A DNA stretch of 8,131 nucleotides from Acidobacteriota bacterium (GTDB lineage: Bacteria > Acidobacteriota > Holophagae > Thermotomaculales > Thermotomaculaceae): positions 1 to 8,131 of the forward strand of contig QMQE01000117.1 of assembly GCA_003650445.1 (NCBI GenBank), read 5' to 3'. Positions 1-6,840 of this stretch are shown one piece after another (positions within the stretch are counted from its first letter, which is position 1; the number at the start of each line of letters is the position of its first letter). The translations under genes and the position numbers were made by a program. The notes under the pieces were generated by a model. That model was not told the origin of the DNA. It did no database searches and saw only the letters and a list, made by a program, of their open reading frames with translations.

Positions 1-609
1 GGCTTCAACCGGGCAATGCGGCGTTTTCCCATGGCTGTGAAACGGATTATGGATGTGATTCTGGCATTGGTTTTGTTTTGTATAACTTCGCCGGTCATGC
101 TGGTAACTGCCCTTATGATTCGAATGGAGTCCCCCGGTACTGCCCTTTTTCACCAGAGCCGCACGGGATTTCACGGAGAACCGTTCACAATTTACAAATT
201 TCGCTCCATGCGAAATGATGCGGAAACGCCGGGGAAAGCCCAGTGGGCCACTGAGGATGACCCAAGGATTACCCGGATTGGCCGCCTCATTCGAAAGTTA
301 CGGATTGACGAATTGCCACAGTTGATCAACGTAATTCGGGGAGATATGAGTTTTGTAGGCCCCAGGCCTGAGCGTCCGGAATTTGATGCCGACCTGAAAG
401 AACAATTACCCTTTTACATGTTCCGTTACTTGGTGAAGCCCGGCATTACCGGTTGGGCACAGGTGAACTACGGCTATGGGGCTTCTGTGGAGGATGCGCT
501 GGAAAAACTGAAATATGACTTGTACTATGTTAAGAACAGCTCTTTTTTGCTGGATGCCGAGATCCTGTTGAAAACCGCCGCCACAGTTTTTCTGGCTAAG
601 GGCCGGTAA
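1..609 (+). CDS. Polyprenyl-phosphate sugar-1-phosphate transferase, C-terminal catalytic part (partial at left edge)
   Basis: Initiating enzyme of polysaccharide assembly: it moves a sugar-1-phosphate from a nucleotide sugar to undecaprenyl phosphate on the inner face of the membrane. The whole bacterial sugar transferase domain is visible. Counting from the Met codon at 16, there is a basic KRIMD start (9-13), a hydrophobic membrane segment (about 14-36), YKFRSM (60-65), the catalytic Asp-Glu pair in DELPQL (98-103), GDMSFVGPRPE (109-119), PGITGWAQVNYGYG (142-155), and a KYDLYYVKN stretch (166-174) leading to the C-terminus. The frame is open back to base 1 without a stop, so the Met at 16 need not be the start. 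A longer WbaP/ExoY-type protein with N-terminal membrane segments is as likely as a short PglC-like one. The sugar specificity cannot be read. It is followed 68 bases later by the flippase gene on the same strand. Confidence 0.93.
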   Translation, partial: GFNRAMRRFPMAVKRIMDVILALVLFCITSPVMLVTALMIRMESPGTALFHQSRTGFHGEPFTIYKFRSMRNDAETPGKAQWATEDDPRITRIGRLIRKLRIDELPQLINVIRGDMSFVGPRPERPEFDADLKEQLPFYMFRYLVKPGITGWAQVNYGYGASVEDALEKLKYDLYYVKNSSFLLDAEILLKTAATVFLAKGR

Positions 610-610
610 A

Positions 611-688
611 ATGGCATTAAGACCAGTTACTTACGACCATAAAATGATTTATTTTCATATGGACAAAGGGGCTTCCTTTGCTGTTTGA
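611..688 (+). CDS. Possible short ORF (25 aa) between sugar transferase and flippase
   Basis: An ATG at 611 lies one base after the sugar transferase stop. It is preceded by AAGGGC at 598-603 with a 7-base spacer and opens a 25-codon frame ending in TGA at 686-688, 11 bases inside the flippase gene. The peptide begins MALRPVTYDHK and matches no family I know. If translated, its termination next to the TTG start of the flippase could couple the two genes. A frame this short arises easily by chance, so this is a candidate only. Confidence 0.15.
   Translation: MALRPVTYDHKMIYFHMDKGASFAV
665..671 (+). promoter_or_regulatory. Ribosome binding site that sets a TTG start for the flippase
   Basis: AAAGGGG ends 6 bases before the TTG at 678-680. 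The frame is closed by TGA at 645-647 and contains no ATG or GTG between that stop and 678. The nearby ATG at 659 is in another frame. TTG at 678 is therefore the best start. Confidence 0.6.
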
Positions 689-2087
689 CAAAAAATTCCG
701 CTCTGACATCCTTCAGACCGTGTTGGTTCAATTATTGAGCCTGGTGTCTTTTGTCATCCTCCTTGTTTTTGTGCTGCCCCGCTATATTTCCAAGCCGGAT
801 CTCGGGCTCTATGTGACGTTCCGGGCACTGGTGGCATCCCTGTTTCCGCTCTACACAGTGGCACTGGATATTGCCCAGGCCCGTTATCTCGGTTATCACA
901 CCGGTGAAATAATTGAACAGAAAAAGGTAACAACAACAGTTCTCACTGTTTTTTTGGTTGTTGCCATTATTTCCACCTCAGTTGTCAGTCTTGTAAAGCC
1001 CTTCATCCTTAAGCATTTCTTTGATGGGAACATCAGCCTTTTCCATGCATTGATTGCAGCATTAATTTTTACCGGAACCTACCGGATTTCTTATACATTT
1101 TTCCAGGGCCACAAAAAAATGAGGTGGGCAAACGCGTTACAGTCCGCAATCTTTATTCTGGGAAATCTACTTACCGCCCTGTTGGTCGCAACAGGGGTAA
1201 TCAGTGGAATTACAGAAATCGTGTGGTTCGTAGCACTGATGCCCAGTGTTTCGCTTCTGCCCTTTTGCTACATCCTGGCAACTCAATGGGTAAAGGCATT
1301 TGATTTTAGAAAAATCCTGATTTACGCCCTGCCCCGTGTCCCGTCCCTGTTTATGACCGGCCTGATGATGTCATCGGCTGTCATGCTGGCTAAATACTTT
1401 TATTCAAGTGCCCTTGCCGGAGACTTCGGCATCGCCACCCGATTTTTTCAGTTGGCCGGAACATTGGCCTATGCGTTCAACATGGTGCTGCTGCCAGGGG
1501 TATCCGAGCTGTGGGGGAAGGGACGGAAAAAAGAACTGGCCCGGTCCCTGTCCGTGTATGCAGACCTGGTTGTGATGGCTGGGACAGCTGCTATTTTTGT
1601 TTTTTTTGCACTGGGCCCTTTTGCCATCCACTGGTTCCTGCCGACACAGTATGAATCCGGAATCCCCATCCTTCAAATCCTTTCCTTTGCCGCGCTTCCC
1701 TACCTGTTCTATCTGATGTTCCGTAGCATCATCCACGGAGTTGACACCCGGCCGATACAGGTTTTCATCGATCTGGCGCGGGGCAGTGTCCTGCTGATTT
1801 CTTTCACCCTTCTCGGCCATTTTTATACGGATTCTCCTGCCGTCGTTATCTCGCTTTCACTGGCGCTGTCTCACCTCACCGCCGGTATTTCAAGCTACGG
1901 CTACATTACAAAACGGATTGGCTTTCATGGAAAAATGAAGTTATGGGGAATTCACCTGCTGCTTGTTCTCGGCCTGGTTTTTATGGCTTTGTTTTATCCG
2001 ATTTTGGCAGTTGTTGTGTTTGCAGTCACTGAAGCATTTTTTGCATGGCATTCTGCCAGGAATTGGAAAAGAGAGTTTCAGTTCTGA
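678..2087 (+). CDS. Wzx-like polysaccharide flippase (MOP superfamily)
   Basis: A 469-residue, almost wholly hydrophobic protein, the usual length for flippases of the MOP exporter superfamily (RfbX/Wzx type). These proteins move undecaprenyl-diphosphate-linked repeat units across the inner membrane. About 12-14 membrane segments can be picked out, the first at about residues 13-34 and the last at about 425-456. The start has the family pattern of a short basic N-terminus, a first helix, then a loop with an LGLYVTF stretch (about 42-48), comparable to the 'LG.Y..F' region of these proteins. Charged residues fall in short loops (for example around KGRKKELAR near the middle). The start is TTG, supported by AAAGGGG. 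It lies just after the sugar transferase and is probably cotranscribed. Its last 10 bases overlap the tail of the convergent glycosyltransferase reading. Substrate unknown. Individual motifs are weak in this family, so the call rests on length, topology and context. Confidence 0.85.
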   Translation: MLFDKKFRSDILQTVLVQLLSLVSFVILLVFVLPRYISKPDLGLYVTFRALVASLFPLYTVALDIAQARYLGYHTGEIIEQKKVTTTVLTVFLVVAIISTSVVSLVKPFILKHFFDGNISLFHALIAALIFTGTYRISYTFFQGHKKMRWANALQSAIFILGNLLTALLVATGVISGITEIVWFVALMPSVSLLPFCYILATQWVKAFDFRKILIYALPRVPSLFMTGLMMSSAVMLAKYFYSSALAGDFGIATRFFQLAGTLAYAFNMVLLPGVSELWGKGRKKELARSLSVYADLVVMAGTAAIFVFFALGPFAIHWFLPTQYESGIPILQILSFAALPYLFYLMFRSIIHGVDTRPIQVFIDLARGSVLLISFTLLGHFYTDSPAVVISLSLALSHLTAGISSYGYITKRIGFHGKMKLWGIHLLLVLGLVFMALFYPILAVVVFAVTEAFFAWHSARNWKREFQF

Positions 2088-3237
2088 TTCGCCTCTTTTT
2101 TTTGAATAATCCGATAAATTTTCTCCACTTTACGCTCCCAGGTGTTTTCTTTCATGCTTAGAGAAGTACTTTTTTTCCATTCTTCGTTGTTCAACTTCAA
2201 TGCCCTTTCACAACTTTCCAGAAAGCTTTCCCTGTTTTTTGCCATGAGAACGTGGTCTTTCCAGAACCGAATCTCGGGGATGTCAGTGGAAACGACCGGG
2301 AGCCCCGCTGCCATGTATTCATACAATTTCAACGGGTTGCAGTTATCTGTAAGGGGAGAATGTACAAAGGGAATCAGTGCACATCAATTTTTTTGCAAAA
2401 CGAGGGCAATTCTTCAAAGTTTTTCTCTCCAATAAGAAGAATGTTGCCGTGACTTGCAAACTCATCCGCTGCCATAGAGTTTCTGCCAATGAGAACTATG
2501 GTCCAGTTCGGCCGGTTCTCCGCCAGGTACTTCAACAAATCGGCATCCACCCATTCGTATGAAATATGGCCCCAGAACCCCAGTACGGGGGCTTTCAGCC
2601 CGGCCACTTCCGGAGCAGTCTCCAAGTCAGTGCCAAATACGGCTTTGGAGAAAAGCGTGTAATTAACACCATGGCTGATGTGATAGGTGTTGGGATTAAA
2701 CTTTTTGTAATTCTCCGTCAGTAAATTAGATGAACAGAGAACAATGTCTGATTGCTGGCACATTCGTTGATTCAGTTCCTTAAATGACTCCGGATCCGCA
2801 ACCTTGAAACCGGAATGTTCATCAACACAATAATTGATCAGCCTTTTTCTCGGCATTTTCTTCACCAGTTCATACCAGTTCTGGGCAAAGACAAAGATAT
2901 AGGGCTTTTTCATTCCCAGTCGGCTCCGTGCCCACCGCACCTGGGTGCGTAGGAAAAGGAGATTCAACCACTTAATGATGCGATTTTTTCGCAACGGGAT
3001 CACAAGTGGAGTAAGAACGTAAAGATTTTCATCTATTCTTCTTATTCCCTTGAAAAATGATTTCAGCTTGTTGAAAATACGGCTCAGGTCCTGCCTGGAA
3101 ACCGTGGGCGTTCGAAATCCGATGGAAGAAATAAAAAGTACTTTGTTCTGACGGGAGAACCGGATGGCAAGCTGGTATTTACTGGTTTTCCACCCCCAGT
3201 CATCCGATGAAAACAGGATTATATTTTCATTTTCCAT
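2078..3237 (-). pseudogene. GT4-type glycosyltransferase, broken by a one-base frameshift
   Basis: A cytoplasmic GT-B fold glycosyltransferase, resembling TuaH-like and other group 1 transferases that extend lipid-linked repeat units. The first frame starts at ATG 3237 (MENENIILF, then DDWGW) and runs 287 codons to TGA at 2376-2374. It includes YCVDEHSGF (about 136-144), SHGVNYTLF (188-196), GFWGHISYEW (220-229) and EELPSFCKKIDV (275-286). The rest of the domain continues in the -1 frame from about 2383 to TGA at 2080-2078: LIPF, then NPLKLYEYMAAGLPVVST, which carries the nucleotide-sugar-binding part of the EX7E-type motif. Adding one base near 2380 (GTG GCA CTG instead of GTGCACTG) gives a continuous 386-residue protein with DVALIPF, as the family has. 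The join window has no slippery heptamer, so programmed frameshifting is unlikely. A sequencing or assembly error, or a recent mutation, fits better. AGGGG at 3252-3248, 10 bases upstream, could be its ribosome binding site. Confidence 0.85.
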
Positions 3238-3300
3238 TTAGTTCATACCCCTGCCAAAAATTGCTTCGTCCCGCCAGCGTGAACATCTTACCCTGTTCAT
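3238..3300 (-). CDS. Possible leader peptide ORF (20 aa) abutting the GT4 gene
   Basis: An ATG at 3300-3298 has an excellent Shine-Dalgarno, GGAGG at 3312-3308, with a 7-base spacer. The frame runs 20 codons (starts MNRVRCSRWR, ends GRGMN) to TAA at 3240-3238, directly followed by the glycosyltransferase ATG at 3237, in the same frame. The peptide is rich in Arg and is not one I recognise. It could be a coupled leader, or the remains of an N-terminal extension separated from the main gene by one stop codon. Chance is not excluded, but this is the strongest ribosome binding site in the spacer. Confidence 0.3.
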   Translation of the reverse strand: MNRVRCSRWRDEAIFGRGMN

Positions 3301-3338
3301 AATGAAACCTCCAATCAAAAAGCCTGTGGAAGACAAAA

Positions 3339-4652
3339 TCAAAATGAATCTCCGTGAAAAACGCCTTCATCCTTTCCTTCGGGTGTCCGCTGAAATGCAA
3401 TAAGGCAACCGGTGAAAAAGAAAAACAAACGGGTAGATTCCAGGCCGAAAGAGGTCATTTGAAACAAAAACATGAATATTGCAACCAACAGAAATGGGGC
3501 ACGCCAGGAATGAAACGCCTGCTTACGGAAAACAGCCAATCCCTGGGAAAAGACCCCCGCCAGGAACCCCAGAAAAGCCAGTATCCCGGCAATCCCGTGT
3601 TCCACAAACACTTCCAGAATCAGGTTGTGGGGATATTTCAGGAAATGGTAATCACTGAATCCCCCCAAGCCGATTCCGGTTATCCACCGTTGGGAAATGA
3701 GTTTCAATGCCAGTTTGTACACAACGAAACGACCGGAAATGGAAGAGCCCTTATGTTGTTTGAATATGTAAAAAAATCGGGTGAAGAAGTCTGGATTCAG
3801 GGCGTATGTGATGAGTGTGGCCAATGCCAGAAATACCAGCCCGAAGAGAACCAGCATGCGTTTCCGGCGAAATACAATGGAAAAATAGAAGAGCAACACG
3901 AGTCCACCGAACAGCATGCCGCCCCTGGAATTGGTTTTGAAAATCAGTATCAGGTCAGATGCCATTGCCATCATGAAAACCAATTTCCAGAGGAGTCTTT
4001 TTTCCTGAACAAAATGGCCTGCGGCAAACAGGAGGGCAATCCCGGCAATGGCTGCAATGGTCAGGTAGCTGTTTCCAGAGGCCTTCATCACCTGTGAATC
4101 CGGATATACCAGGAACAGTGCCAGGCAAATTCCGCTGCCAATGGTGGCAATGAGACGGCTAAGACGCTGAAAATCCAGTTCGGTCAGAATTCGAGGAAAA
4201 AAGAAAAAGGGCAACGACAGAAAAAGAAAACGCGTCAGCTTGAACAGGGAATAAGCCCGCACCTTGCCCGGCGCATTGAAAAACTCAACAATCACAATCA
4301 TTGTGAAAATTCCAAGAAGCAGATCAATCAGTTCCGGTTTGGGAATTCTCCGTTTTCTGAAAATAAAGAGAAGCGTGGTAACCGCCAGAAAAAACACATA
4401 GAAGAGAACAGTCAAATCCAGTGCAGGTGGAATAGGATTCAGCGGGCTGGATTTCAGTACCGGGGCAAACAGAGTGAGCATCAGGAAGATTTCACTCCGT
4501 TGAATACCATAGAATGATAGATATCCAATGGGAATCAGCGCAATTGCGACGACAAATCCCAGGGGATGTATCAACGGCAAAACAAATAAAGGGGCCAGCA
4601 GTGCCCACAGGTACCGGTCAGCGGTAACCGGTGATGTCGATTGAATTGACAC
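3339..4652 (-). CDS. Wzy / O-antigen ligase family membrane protein
   Basis: A polytopic membrane protein of 437 residues that probably polymerises repeat units at the periplasmic face (Wzy role). Ligases such as WaaL share the same domain. Starting at GTG 4652, about 10-12 membrane segments are visible. The Wzy_C-type region includes TNSRGG (about 240-245), then a long loop with SGRF (306-309), GIGLGGFSDYHF (326-337) and PHNLILEVFVEHGIAG (341-356), where the Arg and His residues match the conserved loop positions of the family. The longer frame back to ATG 4715 would overlap the upstream gene by 98 bases. The GTG is preferred because AGGAGG sits 5 bases before it and the extra 21 residues look like overlap sequence, leaving a 35-base overlap with the GT39 gene. 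With flippase and chain-length genes nearby, polymerase is more likely than ligase, but sequence alone does not separate them. Confidence 0.88.
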   Translation of the reverse strand: MSIQSTSPVTADRYLWALLAPLFVLPLIHPLGFVVAIALIPIGYLSFYGIQRSEIFLMLTLFAPVLKSSPLNPIPPALDLTVLFYVFFLAVTTLLFIFRKRRIPKPELIDLLLGIFTMIVIVEFFNAPGKVRAYSLFKLTRFLFLSLPFFFFPRILTELDFQRLSRLIATIGSGICLALFLVYPDSQVMKASGNSYLTIAAIAGIALLFAAGHFVQEKRLLWKLVFMMAMASDLILIFKTNSRGGMLFGGLVLLFYFSIVFRRKRMLVLFGLVFLALATLITYALNPDFFTRFFYIFKQHKGSSISGRFVVYKLALKLISQRWITGIGLGGFSDYHFLKYPHNLILEVFVEHGIAGILAFLGFLAGVFSQGLAVFRKQAFHSWRAPFLLVAIFMFLFQMTSFGLESTRLFFFFTGCLIAFQRTPEGKDEGVFHGDSF

Positions 4653-6840
4653 AGGTTCCTCCTGGTTCTGAATAAAAGCTAAATGAAAGGGCAATTTTTG
4701 CAGTCCGGCTGGCAAGCGGCAGACGGGAAGAAAGCATCCGGGGATAAACCGTTGGCATAAATAGATGTTTCATGCCCGGTGAAACGGTTACCGGCCGGGG
4801 GTGTGTTACACGGAGAAGATTTCCGGCAGAATCAAACTGAAAAAGGTCCCAGTAAAGCTTGAACGGGAATACTGTATTCTTAAACCGGATGGAGATTCTT
4901 ACACTATAGCATCCTTTTGTTTCAATATACGGGGCACCTCCCCGCCAGGGGATATCCCGGGCCAGAGCGAGTTTGGTGTCGGCAAAGGAGGTAAAAACAT
5001 TGAGGCCATCCCGCGTGTACCAGAAGCGCAGGGGATGATGTTTCCCGCTGTGGTCATAGGCGCTTAAATTCAGCGTCGACATGGCCGGGGTCCAGGAGAG
5101 AAGCCTGACCATTTGCGGCTTTTTAATGGGGATTTCAGGATAATGGATTTGAAACAGGTGGAATGCCGGGGTATGCTTTACCCCTTCCAGAATGCCCCTG
5201 GTTTCAATCAACCGCCTTACAAAGCCCTCCGATTCAAAGGGGGTTGGGGCATAGGGCAATAAGATATATGTGATTCCCATTGTTCTAAGCTTTGTGAGAA
5301 TGACATTCAGGTCTGATTCCCGATAGAGGGGGGCCAATGCCGGTTCCATGGCATCTGTTCCCGGAATGTTCCGAATGTCGAGGTAATAGAAGGGGCTTCG
5401 ACAGACCAGAACATGGTCCTGTTTTGTCAGGTGGGTGTTTATGTACCGGCTCATTTCACATTGCAGACAGGGTTGGCGGTAGAACGGCGATGCAAGCCAG
5501 AGAGTCATTCCAACAGCTATCAGTGCCATTGCGCTGGTAATCCATTTATGAATTCGCTTATCGGGCAGTGAAACGGCACTGGCCAGTATCAGTAACGGGA
5601 GAACCGTTAACGGGTAACGGGGACTAAGGATAAAAATATTGTGATGTATCGGCAGAAAATGCAACGTAAAGTAGACAATGAGAAATCCCACGGCGGCATT
5701 CACCAGTCGAGAACGGGATTTCCAGTGTAAACCGGCAGCTATCAGTCCGATAAAACCGAGGATGAATCCCAGTCCGTAGCTGGAAAAACGAAAAATCGGG
5801 GAAAAATAACCGTACATCAGTCGGGTCGAAGCGGTTGGCATCCCCTTTTGAATGAACTGGTAATGGAAGACGTCATTTACGAGTCTATGCCCGAAAGCGT
5901 TCACAAAAACATCTGTTGTCGCAAGACTGTTGAATTTCCACAGGGTCAGCAGGTATGGGAGCCCCCCCACTAAACATGCGATAACAGAAAAGCGGAACAA
6001 TTTTTTCCAGTTCCAACCGCGGTCAAGAAAAATAATAGCCAGTAAGCCTCCCGGTACCGCCAGCAGGCCGATCGTGTGGGTGAGCATGGCCATACCCGCA
6101 AAGATTGCTGAAGGCCAAACTTTCTTTTCTGCAGGGAGAGAAAGGAGAATTGCCGTTCCAGCAAAAAAGAACATGCGGATTGGCGTAGTAAATCCTTCCA
6201 CCGATGCCCGCACAAAAAACGGGGTAACTGCCAAGAGAAGGGTGGCAGATATGGCAACTGTCATATCAGACTGTTTCCTGACCACTTGGAATACCAGCAG
6301 ATTGATGAGAGCATAGTAAAAAACCCCGATAAACCGGACAAGGAAACCCAGGTGTACCAACTCAAGCCAGGTCTGCATCAGCGAAAACATGGGGGGGTGG
6401 GCAAACCAGGAGAAAACACCACCGATGTGGTGAGGGGAAATAAAGGGATATCCCCGTACAGACATCCGGCTCAGAAAAGTTTTTCCAATGAATGCATAGT
6501 TGATGGGATCGTAAGATGAAACGTAGTGTGTAACAAGAAAGAAGGCGGGAAGCGATATAAGAACTGGCAAGAGAAGAGAAACAGAAAAAGAATTTAATCC
6601 CCGTTTGCACCCAAGGATCAGACATCCCACACCGGTTCCGGCAAAAAGAAATGCCATTCCGATATTCACTGTTTGGGGAGAAAGACCGGGAACAAACAAA
6701 AACACAAGGTACAACACTATGGCAAGGAGCATGGGCGCAACACCCAGAGACAGGATAACGCCGGTTTCCTCACCTGCACAGTGAAAAAGTGTCCATGCAA
6801 TTATAATTGCGCCAAGAAGGCTGATAATCCCGCTAATCAT
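4618..6840 (-). CDS. GT39/ArnT-like membrane glycosyltransferase with large soluble C-terminal region
   Basis: A 740-residue protein of the GT-C type, related to dolichyl-phosphate-mannose mannosyltransferases and ArnT (PMT_2). Such enzymes use polyprenyl-phosphate sugars as donors at the outer face of the inner membrane. About 12 membrane segments fill residues 1-450. After an early segment comes SSYDPINYAF (108-117), with an Asp at the position of the catalytic GT-C Asp, then FAHPPMFSLMQ (146-156), the HPP motif of the family. Residues 455-580 resemble the periplasmic tail of GT39 proteins (MSRYINTHL, then GITYILLPYAP), with a CLQC pair at 458-461. Residues about 590-740 are hydrophilic with alternating strand-like stretches and may form an extra beta domain. 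The ATG at 6840 overlaps the chain-length gene by 8 bases (ATGATTAG). Its own Shine-Dalgarno is poor, so it probably depends on translational coupling. Acceptor and sugar are unknown; it might decorate the polymer. Confidence 0.82.
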   Translation of the reverse strand: MISGIISLLGAIIIAWTLFHCAGEETGVILSLGVAPMLLAIVLYLVFLFVPGLSPQTVNIGMAFLFAGTGVGCLILGCKRGLNSFSVSLLLPVLISLPAFFLVTHYVSSYDPINYAFIGKTFLSRMSVRGYPFISPHHIGGVFSWFAHPPMFSLMQTWLELVHLGFLVRFIGVFYYALINLLVFQVVRKQSDMTVAISATLLLAVTPFFVRASVEGFTTPIRMFFFAGTAILLSLPAEKKVWPSAIFAGMAMLTHTIGLLAVPGGLLAIIFLDRGWNWKKLFRFSVIACLVGGLPYLLTLWKFNSLATTDVFVNAFGHRLVNDVFHYQFIQKGMPTASTRLMYGYFSPIFRFSSYGLGFILGFIGLIAAGLHWKSRSRLVNAAVGFLIVYFTLHFLPIHHNIFILSPRYPLTVLPLLILASAVSLPDKRIHKWITSAMALIAVGMTLWLASPFYRQPCLQCEMSRYINTHLTKQDHVLVCRSPFYYLDIRNIPGTDAMEPALAPLYRESDLNVILTKLRTMGITYILLPYAPTPFESEGFVRRLIETRGILEGVKHTPAFHLFQIHYPEIPIKKPQMVRLLSWTPAMSTLNLSAYDHSGKHHPLRFWYTRDGLNVFTSFADTKLALARDIPWRGGAPYIETKGCYSVRISIRFKNTVFPFKLYWDLFQFDSAGNLLRVTHPRPVTVSPGMKHLFMPTVYPRMLSSRLPLASRTAKIALSFSFYSEPGGTCVNSIDITGYR
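4658..4663 (-). promoter_or_regulatory. Shine-Dalgarno that sets the GTG start of the Wzy-like gene
   Basis: The minus strand reads AGGAGG, then a 5-base spacer, then GTG at 4652-4650. It lies inside the end of the GT39 coding sequence, which fits reinitiation or translational coupling. Confidence 0.75.

Noticed and set aside
610..677. Promoter before the flippase gene
   Set aside because: The spacer is AT-rich, but I could not find a convincing -35/-10 pair at proper spacing. Cotranscription with the sugar transferase is simpler.
1404..1820. Minus-strand ORF of 138 codons inside the flippase gene
   Set aside because: Low-complexity polar composition and no domain; it is the antisense shadow of membrane-helix codons.
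2046..2058. Inverted repeat TGGCA-TTC-TGCCA near the flippase end as a terminator
   Set aside because: The stem is only 5 bp with a 3-base loop, and neither strand has a T tract directly after it. It lies in coding sequence.
2388..2394. A7 run on the minus strand as a programmed -1 frameshift site
   Set aside because: A -1 slip there meets TGA at 2386-2384 at once, so it cannot join the two glycosyltransferase frames.
2142..2452. Plus-strand ORFs across the frameshift region
   Set aside because: They lie opposite conserved glycosyltransferase motifs and show no family signature.
3354..4097. Long plus-strand ORF of 247 codons opposite the Wzy-like gene
   Set aside because: Its product is rich in Gln, Glu, His and Pro with no recognisable domain, as expected from the complement of a hydrophobic membrane gene. 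The minus-strand reading has clear family motifs.
5930..6316. Plus-strand ORF of 128 codons inside the GT39 gene
   Set aside because: Basic, featureless product opposite a well-supported membrane protein; treated as a shadow.
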